A stretch of DNA of 7,262 nucleotides, taken from positions 1 to 7,262 of the forward strand of contig JAQGJF010001093.1 in assembly GCA_028290765.1 (NCBI GenBank). The letters run 5' to 3'. Position 1 is the stretch's first letter, and every line of letters begins with the position of its first letter. Below the pieces are notes generated by a model. That model saw only the letters and a program-made list of their open reading frames with translations, was not told the origin of the DNA and did not search any database. Below are positions 1-4,480 of this stretch, one piece after another. The position numbers were made by a program, and so were the translations under genes. Source of the stretch: Tardiphaga sp. GTDB lineage: Bacteria; Pseudomonadota; Alphaproteobacteria; Rhizobiales; Xanthobacteraceae.

Positions 1-340
1 GGTCCTCGATATATTTTACAGCACATTTCTGGAACGTCGGCGCCGCGGCGGTGGCAAAGTATGCCTTGGCCACTTCCCTGGCCGATCGCTTCGCCTGCAC
101 GATGTCGACGCCGGCGCGCACCTGCTCGCGAGCTGTATCGCGCTTGATCCGAGCATCCTTCAACGAGACGTCGTTCAGCGAGCCGAGCCCATGCCAGCGC
201 TCTTTGCCGCCGATCCAATACCGATAAGACCAGTTCCGCGATGTCGGGCCAGCGACGATGAGATATAGGCCTTCACCATCGGGGTATTTCCCGGGGGTGA
301 CCTCTCGGGCGACGCCCAAGGGTTGGAGCCTTCCAGCCAT
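1..340 (-). CDS. Tyrosine-recombinase integrase, N-terminal part (cut by window edge)
   Basis: This is the start of a site-specific integrase of the large P4-like family that inserts islands or prophages, usually at tRNA genes. The 113 visible residues begin MAGRLQPLGVAREVTPGKYP and carry the N-terminal arm-DNA-binding domain (DUF4102 type) at about residues 5-90: the Y19-PDGEGLYL signature, the NWSYRYWIGGKERWHGLG strand pair around residues 37-53, and the helix SLKDARIKRDTAREQVRAGVDIV ending near residue 81. A core-binding domain starts near residue 102 (PTFQKCAVKYIED). The catalytic domain with its R-H-R-Y residues would lie beyond base 1 and cannot be checked. The ATG at 338-340 has a strong Shine-Dalgarno GGAGG at 346-350, five bases upstream. 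The gene points away from the tRNA-Ser, whose 3' end is 161 bases away, as expected for an element integrated at the tRNA. The family call is firm; the element type (prophage, ICE or island) is unknown. Confidence 0.9.
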   Translation of the reverse strand, partial: MAGRLQPLGVAREVTPGKYPDGEGLYLIVAGPTSRNWSYRYWIGGKERWHGLGSLNDVSLKDARIKRDTAREQVRAGVDIVQAKRSAREVAKAYFATAAAPTFQKCAVKYIED

Positions 341-384
341 GTGTTCCTCCGATCAAACCGTCCGCCAAACTCACGGGGAAAAAC

Positions 385-414
385 CACGAACAGCGCGCTG
401 ATAGTCACGAACAG
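385..414. repeat. Pair of 9-bp direct repeats, 21 bp apart, between int and tRNA
   Basis: CACGAACAG occurs at 385-393 and again at 406-414, start to start 21 bp, about two helical turns. The repeats lie in the gap between the integrase start and the tRNA 3' end, where tyrosine-integrase systems keep arm-type binding sites and the integrase promoter. Seen: the two exact copies. Inferred: binding sites for the integrase arm domain or an excisionase/regulator. Two 9-mers this close could also be chance. Confidence 0.35.
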
Positions 415-501
415 TGGTGCACAATAAAAGACACCAAATCCGGGAAAGCACTGATCTTTTTTGGGTTTCCGTATGTCAGCGATCAGGGAAGAACAGCATA
501 C

Positions 502-591
502 TGGCGGAAGGGGTGGGATTCGAACCCACGGTACCCTTGCAGGCACGCCGGTTTTCAAGACCGGTGCCTTAAACCGCTCGGCCACCCTTCC
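502..591 (-). tRNA. tRNA-Ser (anticodon UGA)
   Basis: A complete class II tRNA of 90 nt including an encoded CCA. The acceptor stem GGAAGGG (585-591) pairs with CCCTTCC (506-512), followed by discriminator G and CCA (502-504). The anticodon stem CCGGT/ACCGG encloses the loop CUUGAAA, giving anticodon UGA at 555-557, which reads UCA and other UCN codons. A long variable arm typical of serine tRNA follows, then the T arm GTGGG-TTCGAAT-CCCAC. The 3' end faces the integrase gene, and the gene is intact, so any element inserted here has restored the 3' half. The 3' part of the tRNA is the likely attachment core. Confidence 0.97.
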
Positions 592-643
592 GGAGATCAG
601 CGACTTAGCAGGGGTAGGGCGAAGGGGGAAGGGTCGAATGCCG

Positions 644-796
644 TCATTCCGGCATCGGTTTCGGCGTATCCACATCGGCCCGATCGCGGCCGGGAATTTC
701 GATCTTGGGCCGCGGCTCGGATTTGGGCATGCCTTTCTGGCCGCCGTGCTTGCCGCCCTGATCCTGCTGGCCTTCGAGGTCGTTTTCCTTGGGCAT
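644..796 (-). CDS. Small hydrophilic protein of unknown function (50 aa)
   Basis: I do not recognise a characterised family. The protein begins MPKENDLEGQQDQGGKHGGQ and ends in DVDTPKPMPE. It is rich in Gly, Gln, Lys, Pro and Asp, has no Cys and no hydrophobic segment, and is probably disordered and cytosolic. The reading frame is open further upstream, but the ATG at 794-796 is preceded by AAGGAGGAAG (801-810), a near-perfect Shine-Dalgarno at good spacing, which fixes this start and is the main reason to treat the ORF as real. It ends in TGA, 52 bases before the tRNA-Ser on the same strand, so the two could share a transcript. It resembles short conserved proteins I associate with Bradyrhizobium relatives, but that is recall only. 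Confidence 0.65.
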   Translation of the reverse strand: MPKENDLEGQQDQGGKHGGQKGMPKSEPRPKIEIPGRDRADVDTPKPMPE

Positions 797-1089
797 CGGG
801 CTTCCTCCTTGCTGGAGTGCAACGACAGCCAATAGGATTTTGTTCCGGCGACGGAGGCGGGAAGGCGTGATGGATCTGAGCGTCGATGTCGCCCGTGGCC
901 ACCAGGAATCCGTCATGCCTTCGTCCGCCATCGACGGCAGGGGTTCTGGGTCCCGGCATGCTCGGGGACGACGTAGAAACATCCAGCAAAGCACCGGTAG
1001 TTGTACGTAGGCCCGCTTGCGCATTCTTCTTAACTCTACATGACCGATAAGGAGGGTCACCTCGAAATCGCAAGCAAGCGAAAGTCGCC
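797..1089. other. Divergent intergenic region, no convincing gene
   Basis: This 293-base gap separates the 50-aa gene (minus) from the HD-GYP gene (plus) and should hold promoters for both. Short overlapping ORFs exist on both strands, but they lack protein-like composition and consistent starts. I found no well-matched -35/-10 pair. Two items stand out: a possible dispersed-repeat remnant at 943-973, and a strong Shine-Dalgarno-like AAGGAGGG at 1049-1056 that lies 33 bases before the HD-GYP start and has no start codon at the correct distance. Confidence 0.5.
943..973. repeat. Possible degenerate dispersed repeat (GGGTCCCGG...GGGGACGAC)
   Basis: GTCCC (950-954) and GGGAC (965-969) form a short stem, flanked by GGTTCTGG and GACG. 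Read on the minus strand as GTCGTCCCCG...CGGGACCCAGAACC, it resembles the end of a dispersed intergenic repeat (GTCGTCCC...GGGACCCATAACC) that I recall from Bradyrhizobium-type genomes. Only part matches, so this is a tentative relic. Confidence 0.3.
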
Positions 1090-2190
1090 ATGCTGCAGAA
1101 AACCCCCGAGACGCGACGCGGCAGCAACAGGGCGGGCAGCCTGTCCGTTCATGTCATTGCGGACAGTCCGCGTAAAATTGCGGATCTGCGCGCGATACTG
1201 GAGCCGCGATACCGGGTCAGCTGTGCCTTGCTGGAAGACGGAAAAAAGCCGGGCCAGGCGTTCGATGCCGTCATCATCGCCGCGGACCTTCGCAATGTCG
1301 GCAACATTGCGCCGATCAAGGAAGCCGAAAAAACCATCAGAAGCGCCCGCAAGCGGATCTTTCTGATCGACCGGAAGACCCATTTGCTGGTCGTCCAGGC
1401 CTATGCGCTCGGGGCGACGCGCGTGCTGTTCAATCCGGTGAGCGAGCCGGATCTGCTGGTGCAGCTGAATGACGATGTTCCGGGCGACATTTTTTTACGC
1501 GACGTCGTGAGCGATACGCAGGCCGCGGCCTCCTCGGGCGCGGTGGCGCTTGCTGCCATGTTCTCCGCCGTGCTGGACGGCAAGCCTGTCGATGTTCTCG
1601 GCACGCAGCAGGCCGGGAGCAAGATCGCGGACAGTGTCGCCTGTGACGGGCTGTCGGACTGGCTCGAAACAGTGCGGCGCCACCATGAGGGCACCTACCA
1701 GCACTGCCTGCTGGTCACCGGTGTCGCGGTCGATTTCGGACTGAGTCTCGGCCTCGCCAGACGCGATATTCAGCGATTGTATTGCGCGGCGATGTTCCAC
1801 GACATCGGCAAGGCCATCATCCCGGTCGCGGTGCTCGACAAGCCGGGACGCCTCGACGCCGACGAACGCGCGCTGGTCGAAACCCATCCGGCGGCTGGAT
1901 ATGAAGCGCTCAAGGGGACCGCCGGCATCTCCCTGGAAATCCTGGATGCGGTTCGGCACCATCACGAATACCTCGACGGCAGCGGCTATCCCGATGCGCT
2001 CGGAGCGGCCAGCATCACCGACATGGTTCGGATATTGACGATCTCGGATATCTTCGCCGCCCTGATCGAGGATCGGCGCTACCGGCCCGCGATGCTCCGG
2101 GAAACGGCGTATGACATCCTCCGCAACATGCGCGGCCAACTCGAGCAGCCTCTGGTGAGCGCATTCAGGGACGTCGCCCTGAGCCGTTGA
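1090..2190 (+). CDS. HD-GYP domain protein with degenerate receiver domain
   Basis: A 366-residue soluble protein, probably a cyclic-di-GMP phosphodiesterase that linearises the second messenger and so favours motility over biofilm. Residues about 18-125 have a CheY-like receiver pattern (SVHVIADSPRKIADLRAIL, FDAVIIAAD, then ALGATRVLFNPVSEPDLL). The expected phospho-acceptor Asp is Ala64 and the usual switch-region Lys is Asn115, so this domain probably cannot be phosphorylated. A linker of about 60 residues follows. The HD-GYP domain covers about 190-345 with H205, H237-D238, K241, H266, then HHEYLDGSGYP at 291-301 and D320: all expected metal ligands and the GYP triad are present. The ATG is the only in-frame start after the TAA at 1048-1050, but it has only a weak ribosome binding site; the strong AAGGAGGG at 1049-1056 is too far upstream. 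There are no transmembrane segments. Catalysis is inferred from motifs. The neighbours do not reveal its target. Confidence 0.9.
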   Translation: MLQKTPETRRGSNRAGSLSVHVIADSPRKIADLRAILEPRYRVSCALLEDGKKPGQAFDAVIIAADLRNVGNIAPIKEAEKTIRSARKRIFLIDRKTHLLVVQAYALGATRVLFNPVSEPDLLVQLNDDVPGDIFLRDVVSDTQAAASSGAVALAAMFSAVLDGKPVDVLGTQQAGSKIADSVACDGLSDWLETVRRHHEGTYQHCLLVTGVAVDFGLSLGLARRDIQRLYCAAMFHDIGKAIIPVAVLDKPGRLDADERALVETHPAAGYEALKGTAGISLEILDAVRHHHEYLDGSGYPDALGAASITDMVRILTISDIFAALIEDRRYRPAMLRETAYDILRNMRGQLEQPLVSAFRDVALSR

Positions 2191-2193
2191 ACG

Positions 2194-2234
2194 CGGACCG
2201 GTGCAGCCCTCCGGCCGGGTCCGTCAGGCTTTTT
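2194..2234 (+). terminator. Candidate terminator after the HD-GYP gene
   Basis: CGGACC (2194-2199) pairs with GGTCCG (2218-2223), with two more G-C pairs possible inside around a bulge. A TTTTT run follows at 2230-2234. The hairpin starts four bases after the HD-GYP stop codon. The six-base gap between stem and T run makes it imperfect. Its right end overlaps the 3' end of the convergent 61-aa gene. Confidence 0.4.
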
Positions 2235-2409
2235 CACCCGCGATCGCCCGGTCGATGGCATCGATCAGCACCTGAATTTCGGTGAATTTGACCCGCGCCC
2301 GCTCGGCCTTGTCGCGATCGAACGGGGCTGCGAGCACTTTCGCGAAAGCATCGCGATCTTCGACCATGCGCTCGCGCGCTTTCCTCAGGGTTTCAAGTCG
2401 CTCGCTCAT
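2224..2409 (-). CDS. Small charged helical protein of unknown function (61 aa)
   Basis: The function is unknown. The 61 residues begin MSERLETLRKARERMVEDRD and end in AIDRAIAGEKA. They are rich in Arg, Glu, Asp, Lys and Ala with regularly spaced Leu/Ile/Val, consistent with two amphipathic helices broken near APFDRD, perhaps a helical hairpin or coiled coil. There is no signal peptide or membrane segment. The frame stays open to an ATG at 2596-2598, giving 124 residues, but in that extension I count G/C at about 34 of 60 third codon positions, well below what I see in this protein and its neighbours, so I prefer the short form. No strong Shine-Dalgarno precedes the chosen ATG, which leaves the start uncertain. 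The gene is convergent with the HD-GYP gene, with 33 bases between the stop codons. Confidence 0.6.
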   Translation of the reverse strand: MSERLETLRKARERMVEDRDAFAKVLAAPFDRDKAERARVKFTEIQVLIDAIDRAIAGEKA

Positions 2410-2610
2410 TTGGAGGCCCCGGTCTTGTCTGGCGAATCCATCGTCGCAAGTCAGTGCTGCGCGCATTGCGTGGCGATAGCCAGCCAAATCGATCTTGACC
2501 CTTGAAGGCGAGGGGTCTCCGACATCAGACAGTTTACTGACGAAACGTGACAATGCGTGGTTAACCCGCGGTAGCGGCTGGGTTGAAATCTGAGCCATTT
2601 CGCGGACGGG

Positions 2611-2620
2611 ATTTTAAAAT
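2611..2620. promoter_or_regulatory. AT-rich 10-bp palindrome upstream of the mini membrane genes
   Basis: ATTTTAAAAT is a perfect palindrome and the most AT-rich spot in this otherwise GC-rich stretch. It lies 43 bases before the TTG start at 2664, where a promoter -10 region or operator would be expected. A TTGAAA at 2583-2588 is too far upstream for a normal 16-18 bp spacer, so I cannot assign a sigma-70 pair. Confidence 0.25.
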
Positions 2621-2663
2621 TTCGCAGCTATCAAGGACCCATCAAGAAAAAGCGGGGGCTAAC

Positions 2664-2795
2664 TTGAACAAGAAACCAACCGACCGATCCGGCCTGGCGA
2701 TGGCCATGCGGGCCGTGACGGCAAAGGACATCTACCTGTCGCTCGGGCTCGCGGCGGTGGTGATGACGCTCACCTCGGTGATGGGGAGCATGTAA
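2664..2795 (+). CDS. Mini membrane protein 1 (43 aa), unknown function
   Basis: A predicted single-span membrane peptide starting MNKKPTDRSGLAMAMRAVTA, with a basic N-terminal half (cytoplasmic by the positive-inside rule) and a hydrophobic helix at about residues 23-40 rich in Leu, Val and Ala, ending SVMGSM. The start is a TTG preceded by GGGGG at 2654-2658 with a five-base spacer. An ATG at 2700 would give a 31-residue product, and a TTG at 2583 would add 27 residues but has no ribosome binding site. The stop is one base before the next small gene, which supports joint expression. No family is recognised. Very short ORFs can be chance; the tandem arrangement and paired membrane helices are the main support. 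Confidence 0.5.
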   Translation: MNKKPTDRSGLAMAMRAVTAKDIYLSLGLAAVVMTLTSVMGSM

Positions 2796-2796
2796 C

Positions 2797-2916
2797 ATGG
2801 TCTTTGAAACGATCTTGTTTCTCGCATGCGTCATCGCCGGAGCGGCCTTCGTCGTGAAGGTCTACGAATGGAGCCAGGACGTCCTGTACGGGCCGTACAT
2901 CAACTCGTCGGATTAG
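2797..2916 (+). CDS. Mini membrane protein 2 (39 aa), unknown function
   Basis: A second predicted single-span peptide: a hydrophobic helix at about residues 4-20 (ETILFLACVIAGAAFVV) followed by a polar tail with aromatic residues (KVYEWSQDVLYGPYINSSD). The ATG follows the previous stop codon by one base and has a good Shine-Dalgarno, GGGGAG at 2783-2788, eight bases upstream and inside the preceding gene, so translational coupling is likely. Its helix is at the N-terminus whereas that of its partner is at the C-terminus, so the two could sit in the membrane with opposite polar faces. The protein is too short to be caught by most gene finders. The function is unknown; a role as accessory subunits of a membrane complex is speculation. 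Confidence 0.55.
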   Translation: MVFETILFLACVIAGAAFVVKVYEWSQDVLYGPYINSSD

Positions 2917-2941
2917 GCCGTACGGGCGCCGCCTTACCCGT
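2886..2941. repeat. Cluster of GTACGG/CCGTAC palindromes between convergent genes
   Basis: GTACGGGCCGTAC (2886-2898) is an inverted repeat inside the second mini gene. GGCCGTAC recurs at 2916-2923, 25 bp after its first copy at 2891, and there forms the perfect palindrome CCGTACGG (2918-2925). ACGGG (2922-2926) can also pair with CCCGT (2937-2941), making a hairpin between the convergent mini gene and flp. No T run follows on either strand, so a terminator role is only possible. Confidence 0.3.
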
Positions 2942-3106
2942 TCACTTGATCTTCGAATTGATCGACGTGAACTTGGTGTTCAGCGTGGTACCGAGCGTGT
3001 TGATCATGACGATGATCGCCAGGGAAATCCCCGCGGCGATCAACCCATACTCGATGGCTGTCGCGCCGGTTTCGTCGATCAAAAAATCGCGCATGAGTTT
3101 TTTCAT
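2942..3106 (-). CDS. flp: Flp-type type IVb pilin prepilin (54 aa)
   Basis: The major subunit of Flp/Tad pili used in adhesion, made as a short prepilin, cleaved by a prepilin peptidase and assembled in the inner membrane. The leader MKKLMRDFLIDETG is basic at its start. Cleavage is predicted after Gly14, followed by ATAIEYGLIAAGISLA with Glu at +5 and Tyr at +6, the Flp signature. The hydrophobic helix spans about 18-38, and the tail ends in NTKFTSINSKIK. The mature product would be about 40 residues, normal for the family. No CpaA/TadV peptidase, secretin, CpaE/CpaF or TadB/C gene is nearby, so assembly factors must be encoded elsewhere or the gene is a lone paralogue. A 9-bp inverted repeat lies two bases before the start codon and takes the place of a normal ribosome binding site. 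Confidence 0.93.
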   Translation of the reverse strand: MKKLMRDFLIDETGATAIEYGLIAAGISLAIIVMINTLGTTLNTKFTSINSKIK

Positions 3107-3108
3107 GG

Positions 3109-3138
3109 CTCGATTTAGCGGGGCAGCCGTAAATCGAG
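3109..3138 (-). promoter_or_regulatory. Perfect 9-bp inverted repeat just upstream of flp
   Basis: CTCGATTTA (3109-3117) and TAAATCGAG (3130-3138) are perfect inverted copies around a 12-base GC-rich spacer, whose CGG/CCG can extend the stem with a bulge. The element ends two bases from the flp ATG, covering the ribosome-binding region. As RNA it would be a hairpin limiting translation initiation; as DNA, a 30-bp operator. The inverted repeat is certain; its role is inferred. Confidence 0.55.
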
Positions 3139-3491
3139 AATGATTCTTTCATCCGATTTTCGCGATAACCCGTTATGTTCAAAAGTATTTTTGGTTCCAT
3201 TACGGGAACCCGCCCGGCTGCCTGCAGCGTGCTACCGCTCGCGCATCATCCGCCCGCGCCGAACTTGCCGCAAAACCGCTCCCAAACCCCCGGCGCACCG
3301 GAAGTGGATAGCGGTCAACGCGACGCGGTGAAAAGGAACCATTGGTTTACCACGGCAGGCTTGACCCCATTTCCGCCGCGTTCCCTCTGCGATATGTTCA
3401 CACCTTGGTGCGGAAGTGGGCCGCATCAGAGTTGCTGACCGTTTCTCGCCTCCCAAGTAGGCACGCGGTCACCGGAATGGTATTGGGGCGT
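3139..3491. other. Divergent intergenic region between flp and rlpA
   Basis: About 350 bases without a convincing gene. ORFs on both strands here start without ribosome binding sites and have unprotein-like composition. Visible structure: ATAAC-CC-GTTAT (3165-3176), GGTTCC-ATTACG-GGAACC (3193-3210), and AACCA-T-TGGTT (3337-3347), where GGAACC recurs at 3335-3340. TTGACC at 3361-3366 resembles a -35 box, but I see no good -10 at 16-18 bp. The long gap implies separate promoters for flp and rlpA. Confidence 0.5.
3193..3210. repeat. 18-bp inverted repeat GGTTCC-N6-GGAACC
   Basis: Two perfect 6-bp half sites are separated by six bases, preceded by TTTTT on the plus strand. There is no T run after the stem on either strand, so it is not a terminator. 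It lies 87-104 bases upstream of the flp start, and a further GGAACC half site occurs at 3335-3340. It could be an operator for a dimeric regulator of flp or rlpA, or chance. Confidence 0.3.
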
Positions 3492-4433
3492 ATGGGGATT
3501 CGAACATCAGATCCTGTTGGCCGGGCCGCGCGGGCCGTTGCGGCCGCAGGCGCGTGTCTGTTGCTGGCGAATTGCGCCGCCTCGGGCAAATTCAGCCGCG
3601 TGGACCCCAAATACGGCGTGTCGAGTAGCCCCCGGGTGGTCGCTTTCGGCGAGCCGGTACCGAAGGGCGGCGGCACATATCGCGTCGGCAAGCCCTATAC
3701 CGTGGCCGGCCGGGTCTACGTTCCCGAGGAAGACCTCGGCTATCGCGCAGAAGGCATGGCCTCCTGGTATGGCGACGATTTCCATGGCCGGCTGACCGCC
3801 AATGGCGAAGTGTTCGACATGGCCTCGCTGACGGCGGCGCATCCCACATTGCCGATGCCGTGCTATGCGCGGGTGACCAATCTGAGCAATGGCAAGTCGC
3901 TGATCGTCCGCGTCAATGACCGCGGGCCGTATCATGGCAATCGCCTGATCGATGTTTCGAACAGAGCGGCGGAACTACTTGAATTCAAAGGCAATGGCGT
4001 CGCGCGGGTGCGGGTCGAATATGTCGCCCGGGCGCCGCTGGAAGGCTCCGATGATCGGCAGCTGGTGGCCACGCTGCGCACCGGAGAGCCGGCGCCGTCG
4101 CCATCGACCGTGCGGGTCGCCTCGGCCCGGCCCTTCGTGCCCGAGCTGCCCACATCGGGCCGTTCCATCCGCGGCGAGGTTCCGATGCCGGAGGGAAGAC
4201 CCTATACGCTCGGCAATAATTCGGCGGACATGGCCTCGCTCAATGCCACCTCGGAAATGTCGGCGTCGGGCCGCACGCGATCCGTCCGGCGCGCTCCGGA
4301 AAATGCCCGCGCCGTATCGTACGACGAAGACGGCAATTATGTGCCGCAGACCTCGAGACCGGTCGCCGCCTACCAACCGGCCGACGAGCGCGGGCCGCCG
4401 ATCGAATTGCTGTCCGGCCGCGGGCTGTATTAG
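3492..4433 (+). CDS. rlpA: RlpA-like septal ring lytic transglycosylase lipoprotein
   Basis: RlpA proteins are outer-membrane lipoproteins; in Pseudomonas aeruginosa RlpA cleaves peptidoglycan glycan strands lacking stem peptides and helps daughter-cell separation. From this start the protein has 313 residues. A lipoprotein signal peptide ends in LLAN-Cys28 (n-region with Arg11/Arg14, hydrophobic AVAAAGACLLL). The double-psi beta-barrel domain spans about 87-178 (GMASWYGDDFHGRLTANGE, then SLIVRVNDRGPYHGNRLIDVS). E106, H117 and D143 have the same spacing as the catalytic E120/H131/D157 of the Pseudomonas enzyme. The tail, about 180-313, is Pro/Ser/Arg-rich and apparently disordered; no SPOR domain is present. 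ATG 3492 gives a normal signal peptide but the GGGG before it is only three bases away; ATG 3477 (318 aa) is a fair alternative. Further N-terminal extension is not protein-like. It faces the broken hydrolase convergently. Confidence 0.92.
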   Translation: MGIRTSDPVGRAARAVAAAGACLLLANCAASGKFSRVDPKYGVSSSPRVVAFGEPVPKGGGTYRVGKPYTVAGRVYVPEEDLGYRAEGMASWYGDDFHGRLTANGEVFDMASLTAAHPTLPMPCYARVTNLSNGKSLIVRVNDRGPYHGNRLIDVSNRAAELLEFKGNGVARVRVEYVARAPLEGSDDRQLVATLRTGEPAPSPSTVRVASARPFVPELPTSGRSIRGEVPMPEGRPYTLGNNSADMASLNATSEMSASGRTRSVRRAPENARAVSYDEDGNYVPQTSRPVAAYQPADERGPPIELLSGRGLY

Positions 4434-4448
4434 CTTTCAGCCCAGTGA

Positions 4449-4480
4449 CCCGGATATCGCTCCGCTCATCCGGGCTACGA
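4449..4480. repeat. REP-like palindromic element
   Basis: CCCGGAT (4449-4455) and ATCCGGG (4468-4474) form a perfect 7-bp stem with a 12-base loop containing CGCTCCGCTC. It is followed by CTACGA, so the minus strand reads TCGTAGCCCGGATGAGCGGA. This is the shape and sequence of a dispersed extragenic palindrome that I recall as common in Bradyrhizobium/Rhodopseudomonas-type genomes. It sits between convergent genes and could also act as a bidirectional RNA 3' end, though no T run follows. Its TAG forms the stop codon of the hydrolase frame. Confidence 0.6.

Noticed and set aside
175..822. A 215-codon minus-strand frame crossing the tRNA-Ser gene
   Set aside because: It contains the RVAERFKAPVLKTG-type peptide that arises when tRNA-Ser is translated, and it runs antisense to nothing coherent; the tRNA and the partial integrase in another frame explain the region.
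461..835. A plus-strand frame of 124 codons across the tRNA (contains GRGGIRTHGTLAGTPVFKTG)
   Set aside because: This is the other well-known spurious translation of a tRNA-Ser gene; there is no ribosome binding site or family.
597..1127. Long minus-strand frames between 597 and 1127
   Set aside because: Their composition is not protein-like; only the 50-codon segment after the strong Shine-Dalgarno at 801-810 looks real.
2410..2598. N-terminal extension of the 61-aa protein to 124 residues
   Set aside because: G/C use at third positions falls to about 57 percent by hand count, and no ribosome binding site precedes ATG 2596-2598, so this stretch is more likely the upstream region.
3175..3438. 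Plus-strand frame of 87 codons starting MFKSIFGSITGTRP
   Set aside because: It has no Shine-Dalgarno, a Pro-rich unstructured composition and lies in the regulatory gap before rlpA; not enough support.
3342..3491. Upstream extension of RlpA from the TTG at 3342
   Set aside because: It would place about 78 residues before the lipobox Cys, incompatible with a lipoprotein signal peptide; starts at 3492 or 3477 fit.
4449..4474. The palindrome as a classical Rho-independent terminator
   Set aside because: No T run follows the stem on either strand; the match to a dispersed REP-like element explains it better.
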